Shown: positions 26,515 to 35,077 of the stretch, one piece after another
Layout: every line of letters begins with the position of its first letter
Numbering within the stretch: the first letter of the stretch is position 1
DNA from: Serratia sp. Ag1
GTDB taxonomy: Bacteria; Pseudomonadota; Gammaproteobacteria; Enterobacterales; Enterobacteriaceae
DNA length: 64,000 nt
Assembly: GCF_000743355.1 (NCBI RefSeq)
Contig: NZ_JQEI01000026.1
Coordinates: forward strand, 62,001 to 126,000
Direction: 5' to 3'
Made by a program: the position numbers and the translations under genes
Notes under the pieces: model-generated
Seen by the model: the letters and a program-made list of their open reading frames with translations, nothing else
What the model was told of the DNA's origin: nothing
Databases searched by the model: none

Positions 26515-27114
26515 TCAGGCGGTTGCGGTAATTTTCGCTGCTTGTGGCGCGGTGACGCTGCCGATTGGCAGGACGGTGCGGCCCAACTGTTCGTTGAGTA
26601 CTTCTGCCATCGCCAGATAAATTGCACTGGCACCGCAAATGATCCCTTCATAACCGGCAAAGGTCAGGATGGCGTGGTTACCGGTGATGTTACCGATCGC
26701 CAGCAGGGCAAACAGCAGCGTCAGGCTGGCGAACACAAATTGCAGCGCACGGTTGGCGCACAGCGTGCCAAAGAACATGAACAGGGTGAAGACGCCCCAC
26801 AGCGCCAGATAGACACCGAGCACGGTGGCATCGGTAGGTTCTGCCAAGCCCATACGCGGCAGCAGGAGAACCCCCACCAGGCTCAGCCAGAAGCAGCCAT
26901 AAGAGGTAAAGGCGGTCAAACCGAAGGTATTACCTTTCTTGAATTCAAGAATGCCAGCAAAAATCTGAGCCATACCGCCGAAGAAAATCCCCATGCTGAT
27001 AATGACGGAAGTCAGTGGGAAAAAGCCCGCATTGTGCAGATTCAGCAAGACGGTAGTCATTCCGAAGCCCATCAGACCGAGAGGGCCTGGATTCGCCAAC
27101 TTGTTGGTGTGCAT
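26515..27114 (-). CDS. satP: Acetate/succinate-proton symporter SatP (YaaH)
   Basis: This 199-residue inner-membrane protein belongs to the GPR1/FUN34/YaaH family, with six hydrophobic helices. SatP imports acetate and succinate with protons. The family signature NPxPLGL appears as [14 protein letters not shown] at residue 8; E. coli has Ala where this copy has Gly. Conserved [12 protein letters not shown] and [19 protein letters not shown] are also present. GAGGACAT before the ATG supports the start. The C-terminus is about ten residues longer than in E. coli ([13 protein letters not shown]). Confidence 0.94.
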   Translation of the reverse strand: MHTNKLANPGPLGLMGFGMTTVLLNLHNAGFFPLTSVIISMGIFFGGMAQIFAGILEFKKGNTFGLTAFTSYGCFWLSLVGVLLLPRMGLAEPTDATVLGVYLALWGVFTLFMFFGTLCANRALQFVFASLTLLFALLAIGNITGNHAILTFAGYEGIICGASAIYLAMAEVLNEQLGRTVLPIGSVTAPQAAKITATA

Positions 27115-27150
27115 ATGTCCTCTGTAATAACAGAATATTAACGAAAATGG

Positions 27151-27194
27151 ATATGCCCGCTGTCTTTCAAGCCACTTGAAATATTTTGGGTATA
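27151..27194. repeat. Minimal copy of the palindromic element
   Basis: Only the two ends remain, folded on each other: ATATGCCCGCTGTCTTTCAA then GCCACTTGAAATATTTTGGG and TATA. The core CTTTCAAG/CTTGAAA is a strong short hairpin. It lies between divergent satP and dnaK. Confidence 0.75.
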
Positions 27195-27315
27195 GGTCAT
27201 GGTCTGAAGGGCCGAAAAAACCTCGCTTCCATCAGAGCGCGCGGCATCATAATGATCCCCATGGCAGGAAACAATGATCTGACAGCGGGTAAAAACGAAA
27301 TTTTTTTTGCTCAGG

Positions 27316-27345
27316 CCCTTGATGCTGCTCCGGATGGCCCCATCT
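27316..27345 (+). promoter_or_regulatory. Heat-shock (sigma-32) promoter of dnaK
   Basis: CCCTTGATG (27316-27324), a 13-base spacer and CCCCATCT (27338-27345) match the sigma-32 consensus CTTGAAA/CCCCATnT. The arrangement is the same as E. coli dnaK P1. The dnaK start lies 180 bases downstream. The rest of the 411-base satP-dnaK gap holds the minimal repeat and no gene. Confidence 0.88.
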
Positions 27346-27525
27346 TATTGACAACCGCAGTTGCCAACCGCGGATATCTCCTTCAGCTTGTAAATTGCCA
27401 TCTGTTTTGCAGTTCACACGTTGAAGGGGATAAGACTGGAATATCGGGCAGTTGAAAAACGAAGAATTGCCCGCATATAGGTTAGCAACCTGACCGATTA
27501 TGAATTTATTAGTGGAGATGTTTAG

Positions 27526-29439
27526 ATGGGCAAAATTATTGGTATCGACCTGGGTACTACCAACTCTTGTGTAGCCATTATGGATGGTGGTAAGGCGCGT
27601 GTGCTGGAGAATGCCGAAGGCGACCGCACCACACCTTCAATCATCGCATATACCCAGGATGGTGAAATTCTGGTTGGCCAGCCTGCTAAGCGTCAGGCTG
27701 TCACTAACCCACAAAATACCCTGTTTGCGATCAAGCGCCTGATTGGCCGCCGTTTCCAGGACGACGAAGCACAGCGTGATAAAGCCATCATGCCGTACAG
27801 CATCGTTGCTGCCGATAACGGCGATGCCTGGCTGGAAGTGAAAGGCCAGAAGATGGCACCTCCGCAGATCTCTGCTGAAGTGCTGAAGAAAATGAAGAAA
27901 ACAGCAGAAGATTATCTGGGTGAGCCGGTAACTGAAGCGGTAATCACGGTTCCTGCTTACTTCAACGATGCTCAGCGTCAGGCAACTAAAGATGCTGGCC
28001 GTATCGCTGGTCTGGAAGTGAAGCGTATCATCAACGAACCTACTGCTGCGGCGCTGGCTTACGGCCTGGACAAAGAAGTGGGCAACCGCACCATCGCGGT
28101 ATACGACCTGGGTGGTGGTACTTTCGATATCTCTATTATCGAAATTGATGACGTTGATGGTGAAAAGACTTTCGAAGTATTGGCAACCAACGGTGATACC
28201 CACCTGGGTGGTGAAGACTTCGACAGCCGCCTGATCAACTACCTGGTAGAAGAATTCAAGAAAGACCAGGGCATGGATCTGCGCAACGATCCGTTGGCGA
28301 TGCAGCGCCTGAAAGAAGCCGCTGAAAAAGCGAAGATTGAACTGTCTTCTGCTCAACAGACCGACGTGAACCTGCCGTACATCACTGCAGATGGTTCCGG
28401 TCCAAAACACATGAACATCAAGGTGACCCGTGCGAAGCTCGAGTCATTGGTAGAAGATCTGGTTGCGCGTTCTATTGAGCCGCTGAAAGTGGCTCTGAAA
28501 GATGCAGGCCTGTCGGTTTCTGACATTCAGGACGTGATTCTGGTCGGTGGCCAGACTCGTATGCCAATGGTTCAGAAGCAAGTTGCTGATTTCTTCGGTA
28601 AAGAACCACGTAAAGACGTTAACCCAGACGAAGCGGTTGCCGTAGGTGCTGCGGTTCAGGGCGGCGTGTTGGCCGGTGATGTGAAAGACGTTCTGCTGCT
28701 GGACGTGACCCCGCTGTCGCTGGGTATCGAAACCATGGGCAGCGTGATGACGCCGTTGATCACCAAAAACACCACTATCCCAACCAAGCACAGCCAGGTG
28801 TTCTCGACTGCCGAAGACAATCAGGCGGCGGTGACCATCCATGTGCTGCAGGGTGAGCGTAAGCGCGCTAACGATAACAAGTCATTGGGTCAGTTCAACT
28901 TGGACGGTATCCAGCCTGCACCACGCGGTATGGCGCAGATCGAAGTGACTTTCGACATCGATGCCGACGGTATTCTGCATGTGTCTGCTAAAGACAAAAA
29001 CACCGGTCGTGAGCAGAAGATCACCATCAAGGCTTCTTCTGGTCTGAACGAAGAAGAAATCCAGAAAATGGTACGCGATGCGGAAGTGAACGCTGAAGCA
29101 GACCGTAAGTTCGAAGAGCTGGTGCAGACTCGTAACCAGGCGGATCACCTGATCCACGGTACCCGTAAGCAGTTGGAAGAAGCGGGCGATAAACTGCCAG
29201 CCGAAGACAAAACGGCGATCGAAGCCGCGCTGAAAGATCTGGAAGCGGCGGTTAAAGGCGAAGATAAAGCCGAGATCGAAGCCAAAACCCAGGCTCTGGT
29301 GCAGGTTTCTGGCAAGCTGCTGGAGATGGCACAAGCTCAGGCGCAGGCTCAGGGTGCTGATGCAGGTGCAGACAACGCGGCGAAGAAAGACGACGACGTG
29401 GTTGACGCCGAGTTCGAAGAAGTTAAAGACAAAAAATAA
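27526..29439 (+). CDS. dnaK: Chaperone DnaK (Hsp70)
   Basis: DnaK is the main cytosolic Hsp70. It binds extended hydrophobic peptides in an ATP-controlled cycle with DnaJ and GrpE and also controls sigma-32 stability. At 637 residues it is one shorter than E. coli. The nucleotide-binding domain opens with [19 protein letters not shown] and contains [14 protein letters not shown]. The linker [16 protein letters not shown] leads to the substrate domain. The lid is helical and Ala/Gln rich, and the C-terminal tail ends EFEEVKDKK. It is preceded by a sigma-32 promoter and followed by dnaJ after 105 bases that contain a hairpin. Confidence 0.99.
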   Translation: MGKIIGIDLGTTNSCVAIMDGGKARVLENAEGDRTTPSIIAYTQDGEILVGQPAKRQAVTNPQNTLFAIKRLIGRRFQDDEAQRDKAIMPYSIVAADNGDAWLEVKGQKMAPPQISAEVLKKMKKTAEDYLGEPVTEAVITVPAYFNDAQRQATKDAGRIAGLEVKRIINEPTAAALAYGLDKEVGNRTIAVYDLGGGTFDISIIEIDDVDGEKTFEVLATNGDTHLGGEDFDSRLINYLVEEFKKDQGMDLRNDPLAMQRLKEAAEKAKIELSSAQQTDVNLPYITADGSGPKHMNIKVTRAKLESLVEDLVARSIEPLKVALKDAGLSVSDIQDVILVGGQTRMPMVQKQVADFFGKEPRKDVNPDEAVAVGAAVQGGVLAGDVKDVLLLDVTPLSLGIETMGSVMTPLITKNTTIPTKHSQVFSTAEDNQAAVTIHVLQGERKRANDNKSLGQFNLDGIQPAPRGMAQIEVTFDIDADGILHVSAKDKNTGREQKITIKASSGLNEEEIQKMVRDAEVNAEADRKFEELVQTRNQADHLIHGTRKQLEEAGDKLPAEDKTAIEAALKDLEAAVKGEDKAEIEAKTQALVQVSGKLLEMAQAQAQAQGADAGADNAAKKDDDVVDAEFEEVKDKK

Positions 29440-29487
29440 TCGCCCTTAAGCGGGCACGGTGAGGCCAAAGGCCGTAACCGGAAACCA

Positions 29488-29519
29488 GCACGGGCGTCGA
29501 GGCAACTCTACGCCCGTGC
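29488..29519 (+). promoter_or_regulatory. Strong hairpin in the dnaK-dnaJ intergenic region
   Basis: GCACGGGCGT (29488-29497) and ACGCCCGTGC (29510-29519) form a perfect 10-bp stem with a 12-base loop and no T-run. It is more likely an mRNA stabiliser or partial attenuator that sets the dnaK:dnaJ ratio than a full terminator. Confidence 0.65.
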
Positions 29520-29544
29520 ACGCATGTTAAGGGTAAGTGAAATA

Positions 29545-30663
29545 ATGGCGAAGAAAGATTGTTACGAGGTGCTCGGCGTCGCCAAGACGGCGGATGAGCG
29601 TGAGATCAAAAAGGCGTACAAGCGCCTGGCGATGAAGTATCACCCTGATCGCAATCAGGAAAAGGACGCCGAAGCCAGATTTAAAGAAATCAAGGAAGCC
29701 TACGAGATCCTGAGCGACGATCAAAAGCGTGCTGCTTACGATCAGTACGGTCATGCCGCCTTTGAACAAGGTGGTATGGGCGGCGGTGGCGGCGGGGCCG
29801 ATTTCAGCGATATCTTTGGTGACGTGTTTGGCGATATCTTTGGTGGTGGGCGTCGCCAGCGTGCCAGCCGGGGTTCAGATCTGCGTTACAACATGGATCT
29901 GACGCTGGAAGAAGCCGTGCGCGGTGTGACCAAAGAGATCCGGATTCCAACGCTGGAAGAGTGTGACTCTTGCCACGGTAGCGGTGCAAAACCAGGCAGT
30001 TCGCCTGTCACCTGCCCAACCTGTCACGGTCAGGGCCAGGTGCAGATGCGCCAAGGGTTCTTCACCGTGCAGCAGGCTTGTCCGCATTGCCATGGGCGTG
30101 GGCAGATCATCAAAGATCCTTGCACCAAATGCCATGGCCATGGTCGGGTAGAAAAATCCAAAACGCTGTCGGTGAAAATCCCGGCAGGTGTTGATACTGG
30201 CGATCGTATCCGCTTGGCCGGTGAAGGTGAAGCGGGTGAACACGGCGCACCTGCGGGCGATCTGTACGTTCAGGTGCAGGTGAAGGCACACCCGATTTTC
30301 GAGCGTGAAGGCAATAACCTGTATTGCGAAGTGCCGATTAACTTCGCGATGGCCGCATTAGGTGGCGAGATTGAAGTGCCGACGCTTGATGGCCGCGTTA
30401 AGCTGAAAGTTCCTGCTGAAACCCAGACGGGTAAGTTGTTCCGCATGCGTGGCAAAGGGGTGAAATCAGTGCGTGGTGGCAGCCAGGGCGATCTGCTGTG
30501 CCGCGTGGTGGTAGAAACGCCGGTGAATCTGAACGATAAGCAGAAGCAGTTGCTGAAAGAGCTGGAAGAAAGCCTGGGTGGCCCTTCGGGGGATAAAAAC
30601 AGCCCGCGCTCGAAAAGCTTCTTCGATGGCGTGAAAAAGTTTTTTGACGACCTGACGCGTTAA
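29545..30663 (+). CDS. dnaJ: Chaperone DnaJ (Hsp40)
   Basis: DnaJ is the co-chaperone that delivers substrates to DnaK and stimulates its ATPase. The protein is 372 residues. The J domain has HPD at 33-35. A Gly/Phe-rich segment follows ([20 protein letters not shown]). Four zinc-binding CxxCxGxG repeats are present: [24 protein letters not shown] and CTKCHGHG. The ATG at 29545 is used because the family starts MAKxDxYExLGV; an in-frame ATG 21 bases upstream is rejected. The ribosome binding site is weak. An intrinsic terminator ends the operon. Confidence 0.98.
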   Translation: MAKKDCYEVLGVAKTADEREIKKAYKRLAMKYHPDRNQEKDAEARFKEIKEAYEILSDDQKRAAYDQYGHAAFEQGGMGGGGGGADFSDIFGDVFGDIFGGGRRQRASRGSDLRYNMDLTLEEAVRGVTKEIRIPTLEECDSCHGSGAKPGSSPVTCPTCHGQGQVQMRQGFFTVQQACPHCHGRGQIIKDPCTKCHGHGRVEKSKTLSVKIPAGVDTGDRIRLAGEGEAGEHGAPAGDLYVQVQVKAHPIFEREGNNLYCEVPINFAMAALGGEIEVPTLDGRVKLKVPAETQTGKLFRMRGKGVKSVRGGSQGDLLCRVVVETPVNLNDKQKQLLKELEESLGGPSGDKNSPRSKSFFDGVKKFFDDLTR

Positions 30664-30684
30664 GCACATTTCTGCAGGTACCTT

Positions 30685-30718
30685 AAAAAACCCTGGTTTT
30701 TAAATACCGGGGTTTTTT
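30685..30718 (+). terminator. dnaKJ operon terminator
   Basis: AAAAAACCCTGGT and ACCGGGGTTTTTT pair around a T/A-rich loop, 22 bases after the dnaJ stop. Confidence 0.88.
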
Positions 30719-30866
30719 TATTGCTGTTACTCACGTGATAACCATACTAAAAGTGTGATAAATGCCGCTGATTGATCGTATTTAACGAGCTATTTAGCAC
30801 TTATAAACTTATTTTTTCGAAATGATACAGCATCTATACTCATAACATTGTCTCAACGCTAAGGCG

Positions 30867-30948
30867 TATACCCAAAATAATTCGAGTGGATTGTAGGTGG
30901 CAACTGAACGAAGCCAACACCCAAGCAACTTGAAGTATGACGGGTATA
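30867..30948. repeat. 82-bp copy of the palindromic element
   Basis: It begins TATACCCAAAATAATTCGAG and ends CAAGCAACTTGAAGTATGAC then GGGTATA, the same two ends as the 22831 copy with a much shorter middle. It lies in the 316-base dnaJ-nhaA gap, only 31 bases before the nhaA start codon, so it is likely part of or next to the nhaA leader. Confidence 0.88.
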
Positions 30949-30979
30949 TTCGCTAGGTTCAGATCTGGAGTGATGTACA

Positions 30980-32146
30980 GTGACTAATATTATTCGTCAA
31001 TTCTTACGCCAAGAGGCGGCAGGGGGGATTATTCTGATCGTGGCCGCCGTCGTGGCGCTGATCATGGCTAATACCCCGATGCAGGCCCTGTATCAGGCGT
31101 TCCTCAATCTACCCATCATGGTCAAAGTCTCCTCGTTGGAGATTGCGAAGCCGCTGTTGCTGTGGATCAACGATGGGCTGATGGCCATCTTTTTCCTGGT
31201 GGTTGGCCTGGAGGTTAAGCGTGAGTTGATACAAGGCTCATTAGCAGGCCGTGATAAAGCCATATTTCCGGCGATCGCCGCGTTGGGCGGCATGTTAGTG
31301 CCTGCGCTGGTTTATCTGCTGTTCAACGGTGCCGATGAGGTCACGCGCCAAGGTTGGGCGATCCCGGCAGCGACCGATATCGCCTTTGCCTTGGGCGTTA
31401 TGGCATTGCTGGGGAATCGTGTACCAACCAGTTTGAAGGTCTTCCTGCTGGCTCTGGCGATTATCGACGATTTGGGCGTGATTATTATTATTGCGCTGTT
31501 CTATACCCACGACGTGTCAATGGTGGCGTTGGGCGTCGCCGCTGCGGCAATTACCGCTTTGGCGCTGATGAACTGGCGCGGAGTGGGGCAAACCTCACTG
31601 TATATGATTGTCGGGTTAGTGTTATGGGTAGCAATTCTTAAATCTGGGGTACATGCCACGCTAGCGGGGGTGATTGTCGGCTTTATGATCCCGCTGAAGG
31701 TCAAAAATGAACCTTCGCCTTCTGAAACGCTGGAACATGAATTGCACCCTTGGGTCGCATTCTTGATTTTGCCATTGTTCGCATTTGCTAATGCCGGAGT
31801 TTCGTTACAGGGAGTATCCTTGAGCGGATTGACTTCCCTGTTGCCATTGGGGATTGCCGCGGGTTTGTTTATCGGTAAACCACTGGGGATTTTCGCTTTT
31901 AGCTGGCTGGCAGTGAAATTGGGGATTGCGCAGTTGCCTCAAGATATTGGATTTAAACAAGTGTTCGCTGTTGCGGTACTATGTGGTATTGGTTTTACCA
32001 TGTCGATCTTTATTGCCTCATTGGCGTTTGCTGATGCGGATGCGGCTCTCAGTACCTATTCGAAGTTGGGAATACTCTTGGGTTCGACGAGCGCCGCTGT
32101 GGTTGGTTATGTTTTGCTGCGCTGCACGTTACCTCGATACAGATAA
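30980..32146 (+). CDS. nhaA: Na+/H+ antiporter NhaA
   Basis: NhaA is an electrogenic inner-membrane antiporter (2 H+ in, 1 Na+ out) essential at high salt and alkaline pH. The 388-residue protein matches E. coli in length and key residues: Asp133 ([10 protein letters not shown]) and the ion-binding pair Asp163-Asp164 ([11 protein letters not shown]). The start is GTG, as in E. coli, with CTGGAG nine bases upstream. nhaR follows 173 bases later on the same strand. Confidence 0.97.
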   Translation: MTNIIRQFLRQEAAGGIILIVAAVVALIMANTPMQALYQAFLNLPIMVKVSSLEIAKPLLLWINDGLMAIFFLVVGLEVKRELIQGSLAGRDKAIFPAIAALGGMLVPALVYLLFNGADEVTRQGWAIPAATDIAFALGVMALLGNRVPTSLKVFLLALAIIDDLGVIIIIALFYTHDVSMVALGVAAAAITALALMNWRGVGQTSLYMIVGLVLWVAILKSGVHATLAGVIVGFMIPLKVKNEPSPSETLEHELHPWVAFLILPLFAFANAGVSLQGVSLSGLTSLLPLGIAAGLFIGKPLGIFAFSWLAVKLGIAQLPQDIGFKQVFAVAVLCGIGFTMSIFIASLAFADADAALSTYSKLGILLGSTSAAVVGYVLLRCTLPRYR

Positions 32147-32319
32147 TCCTTTGGGGTTATTCGTAGGAGAGGCTGAAGGCAATAGCGCTGGGACGAAGCA
32201 GCACAGTATGCATGCTGCTTCGACTATTTCTAACTCTGTGCTGTACACATAAAGGAAAGGGAATTTGTCGCTCATCACGGTAAAGCGTGTGCTGATGAGA
32301 AACCCAAGGAGAGTCGCTT

Positions 32320-33216
32320 GTGAGAATGTCACACATCAATTTTAACCATCTGTATTACTTCTGGCAGGTTTGTAAGGCGGGATCGGTGGTTGGGGCTGCG
32401 GAGGCACTATTCCTTACGCCACAAACCATCACCGGCCAAATCAAAGCGTTGGAGGAGCGGCTCAATGGCAAGTTGTTCAAGCGCCAGGGGCGCGGGCTGG
32501 TGCCTTCAGAACTTGGCCAACTGGTTTTTCGCTATGCCGATAAAATGTTCATGCTCAGCCAGGAAATGCTGGATATCGTCAACTACCGCAAAGAATCCAA
32601 CCTGTTGTTTGATGTTGGGGTCGCGGATGCGTTATCCAAACGTTTGGTCAGCCAGGTACTGGAAACGGCAGTGGTGGATAACGAGCAAATCCACCTGCGT
32701 TGTTTCGAATCCACACATGAGATGCTGCTTGAGCAACTGAGCCAGCACAAACTGGATATGATCCTGTCGGATTGCCCAGTGGACTCCAGCCAGCAGGAAG
32801 GGCTGTTTTCGCTGAAACTGGGAGAATGCAGTATCAGTTTTTTCTGCCGCCAACCGGCACCGGATCTGCCGTTCCCGGCCTGTTTGGAGCAACGGCGGTT
32901 ACTGATCCCTGGTCGGCGTTCGATGCTGGGGCGCAAACTGCTCAACTGGTTCAACACTCAGGGGATTAAAGTCGAAATACTCGGGGAGTTTGACGATGCG
33001 GCTTTAATGAAAGCGTTTGGTTTGTACCACAATGCCGTCTTCGTGGCGCCGACACTGTATGTGCAGGATACTTATAACGATGATGATGTTGTGGAGATTG
33101 GCCGCATCGATAGCGTGCAGGAAGAGTATTACATCATTTTTGCTGAGCGCATGATCCAGCACCCGGCGGTGCAGCGGGTATGCAACAAAGATTTCTCGGC
33201 GTTGTTTGCCCTCTGA
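32320..33216 (+). CDS. nhaR: Transcriptional activator NhaR (LysR family)
   Basis: NhaR is a Na+-responsive LysR-type activator of nhaA; in E. coli it also activates the pga biofilm operon. The protein is 298 residues. The N-terminal winged helix-turn-helix reads [20 protein letters not shown], with [17 protein letters not shown] as recognition region. The effector domain contains [20 protein letters not shown] and [19 protein letters not shown], nearly identical to E. coli. A GTG start with AAGGAGAG upstream is preferred over an ATG six bases later. It is convergent with rpsT across a shared terminator. Confidence 0.96.
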   Translation: MRMSHINFNHLYYFWQVCKAGSVVGAAEALFLTPQTITGQIKALEERLNGKLFKRQGRGLVPSELGQLVFRYADKMFMLSQEMLDIVNYRKESNLLFDVGVADALSKRLVSQVLETAVVDNEQIHLRCFESTHEMLLEQLSQHKLDMILSDCPVDSSQQEGLFSLKLGECSISFFCRQPAPDLPFPACLEQRRLLIPGRRSMLGRKLLNWFNTQGIKVEILGEFDDAALMKAFGLYHNAVFVAPTLYVQDTYNDDDVVEIGRIDSVQEEYYIIFAERMIQHPAVQRVCNKDFSALFAL

Positions 33217-33233
33217 CCAGGAATTACAGGCGT

Positions 33234-33261
33234 AAAAAAACCTGCCGAGGCAGGTTTTTTT
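33234..33261. terminator. Bidirectional terminator between nhaR and rpsT
   Basis: AAAAAAACCTGCC-GA-GGCAGGTTTTTTT is symmetrical and works on either strand. Confidence 0.93.
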
Positions 33262-33282
33262 AACAAGCAGACAACGTAAGGC

Positions 33283-33546
33283 TTATTGCATTGCGTTGAT
33301 ACGCGCAGTCAAGTTTGACTTATGGCGTGCTGCTTTGTTTTTGTGGATCAGGCCTTTAGCAGCCTGGCGATCCACAAGTGGTTGCATTACGAGGAATGCA
33401 TTTTGTGCTGCTTCTTTGTCGCCAGCTGCGATAGCCGCGTCTACCTTCTTGATAAAGGTACGCACCATTGAGCGACGGCTAGCGTTATGCTTGCGGCGTT
33501 TCTCAGACTGTATGGCGCGTTTCTTAGCTGATTTGATATTAGCCAA
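33283..33546 (-). CDS. rpsT: 30S ribosomal protein S20
   Basis: S20 binds 16S rRNA early in 30S assembly. The protein is 87 residues and very basic, with [20 protein letters not shown] at the N-terminus. The start codon is TTG, as in E. coli, where the UUG start is part of S20 autoregulation at translation. GGGAGTTGGAAC directly before it is nearly identical to the E. coli leader. Two upstream promoters are recognisable. Confidence 0.98.
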   Translation of the reverse strand: MANIKSAKKRAIQSEKRRKHNASRRSMVRTFIKKVDAAIAAGDKEAAQNAFLVMQPLVDRQAAKGLIHKNKAARHKSNLTARINAMQ

Positions 33547-33594
33547 GTTCCAACTCCCAAATATATTCTATTGAGGACAATTCAAAGGCCGAGG

Positions 33595-33623
33595 AATATG
33601 CCCTTTTAGCCTTCGTTTGTCAA
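33595..33623 (-). promoter_or_regulatory. rpsT promoter P2
   Basis: On the minus strand TTGACA (33618-33623), 17 bases and CATATT (33595-33600). The predicted start is about 42 bases before the UUG, matching the short rpsT transcript known from E. coli. Confidence 0.8.
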
Positions 33624-33685
33624 TGGATTTGTGCAAATAAGCGCCGTTTGTACGGGCGGCACTTGCTACGTTGTGATGGCGCAGG

Positions 33686-33694
33686 ATTTTACCA
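33686..33694 (-). promoter_or_regulatory. rpsT promoter P1 (extended -10)
   Basis: TGGTAAAAT on the minus strand is an extended -10, with only a weak -35 upstream. The predicted start is about 133 bases before the rpsT start, matching the long transcript known in E. coli. The same stretch read on the plus strand resembles part of the small E. coli frame yaaY (RHLLRCDGAGFYQL) but has no ATG. The remainder of the 438-base rpsT-ribF gap shows no gene. Confidence 0.65.
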
Positions 33695-33984
33695 GCTTCG
33701 GCCATGGGAATACAGTGTTTCGCGAGAAAAATCGCCATGTGTTTTACCGCGTATTCTGTGAACGGCGGCTGACAATGAGTTATCCCCGGTTTTTCAAGCT
33801 GCTGCCAAAGGGTTGGCGTGAAAACCGTCGGTTAAGATACCCCGGATCAGGCTGGATAAACGGGTAGTTAAGGCCGCTAACCTCCGGTATGGTATGACTA
33901 TCTATATCAAAGGAAACAATCGCCGGTTAACCTTAACCGCTGTACAAGGTATAATCCGCCGATTTCCACTGTTTTGAGTCAGCT

Positions 33985-34923
33985 ATGCAGCTAATTCGCG
34001 GCATTCACAATATCCGAGCGCGCCACCATGGTTGCGTGCTTACCATTGGCAACTTCGACGGCATACATCGCGGTCACAAGGCGCTATTGGAGCAGTTAAA
34101 GCATCAGGGGCAACGCCTCGGGTTGCCGGTGATGGTCATGATCTTTGAGCCGCAGCCGCTGGAACTGTTTGCCGCCGACAAGGCCCCAGCGCGTCTCACG
34201 CGTTTGCGTGACAAGACTAAATATCTGGCGCAGGCCGGGGTTGATTACCTGCTGTGCGTCAAGTTCGATCCTCGTTTTGCTGCCAACACCGCGCAGGCGT
34301 TTGTCGCCGAACTGTTGGTAGAAAAGCTGGGCGTACAATTCCTGATGGTGGGGGATGATTTCCGCTTTGGTGCTGGCCGCGTGGGGGATTTCACCCTGCT
34401 GCAGAAAGCCGGGGAAGAATACGGCTTTGAGGTGGTCAGTACGCCGACTTTCCGTGAAGGTGAGTTGCGTATCAGCAGCACAGCGATTCGTAACGCGCTG
34501 CGTGATGATGATCTGCCGCTTGCTGAAATGCTGCTTGGCCACCCCTACAGTATTTCAGGCCGCGTAGTGCATGGCGATGAACTGGGGCGCACGATTGGTT
34601 TCCCCACCGCCAACCTGCCGCTCAAGCGCCTGGTGGCGCCAGTGAAAGGGGTTTATGCGGTCGATGTTTACGGCCTTGGCCCTGAGCCATTGCCGGGCGT
34701 GGCCAATATTGGCACCCGGCCAACGGTTGCTGGCGTGCGTCAGCAACTGGAAGTCCATCTGTTAGATGTCGTGATGGATCTGTATGGATGCCACTTAGAC
34801 GTGGTGCTCCGTGCAAAATTGCGTAATGAACAGCGTTTTGCCTCGCTTGATGCGTTGAAACAGCAAATCGCTAATGATGTGGTGACGGCCCGGAAATTCT
34901 TCGGGCTACAGACACCGATTTAA
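33985..34923 (+). CDS. ribF: Bifunctional riboflavin kinase / FAD synthetase
   Basis: RibF makes FMN and then FAD from riboflavin. The protein is 312 residues. The N-terminal nucleotidyltransferase domain has TIGNFDGIHRGHKALL at about 20-35 and ISSTAIRNALRDDDL. The C-terminal kinase domain begins near residue 185 with SGRVVHGDELGRTIGFPTAN, which contains the FPTAN motif. It is the first gene of the ribF-ileS-lspA-fkpB-ispH cluster. Unlike in E. coli, a 125-bp palindromic repeat separates it from ileS. Confidence 0.97.
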   Translation: MQLIRGIHNIRARHHGCVLTIGNFDGIHRGHKALLEQLKHQGQRLGLPVMVMIFEPQPLELFAADKAPARLTRLRDKTKYLAQAGVDYLLCVKFDPRFAANTAQAFVAELLVEKLGVQFLMVGDDFRFGAGRVGDFTLLQKAGEEYGFEVVSTPTFREGELRISSTAIRNALRDDDLPLAEMLLGHPYSISGRVVHGDELGRTIGFPTANLPLKRLVAPVKGVYAVDVYGLGPEPLPGVANIGTRPTVAGVRQQLEVHLLDVVMDLYGCHLDVVLRAKLRNEQRFASLDALKQQIANDVVTARKFFGLQTPI

Positions 34924-34927
34924 TGTC

Positions 34928-35052
34928 TATACCCTAAATAATTCGAGTTGCAGGAAGGCGGCAACGCAGTGAGTCACCAGGCGCTTACATGAGTAAGTGA
35001 CTGGGGTGAGCGAAGAGTCAACGCACCTGCAACTTGAAGTACGACGGGTATA
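34928..35052. repeat. 125-bp copy of the palindromic element inside the ribF-ileS operon
   Basis: Ends TATACCCTAAATAATTCGAG and CAACTTGAAGTACGACGGGT then ATA match the other copies. The centre contains AGTCAC, then CTTAC-ATGA-GTAAG, then GTGACT, forming another stem. It starts four bases after the ribF stop and ends 25 bases before the ileS start codon, so it is certainly transcribed if ribF and ileS are co-transcribed. Confidence 0.9.
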
Positions 35053-35077
35053 TAGCCGAAACGGAACCGAGAATCTA

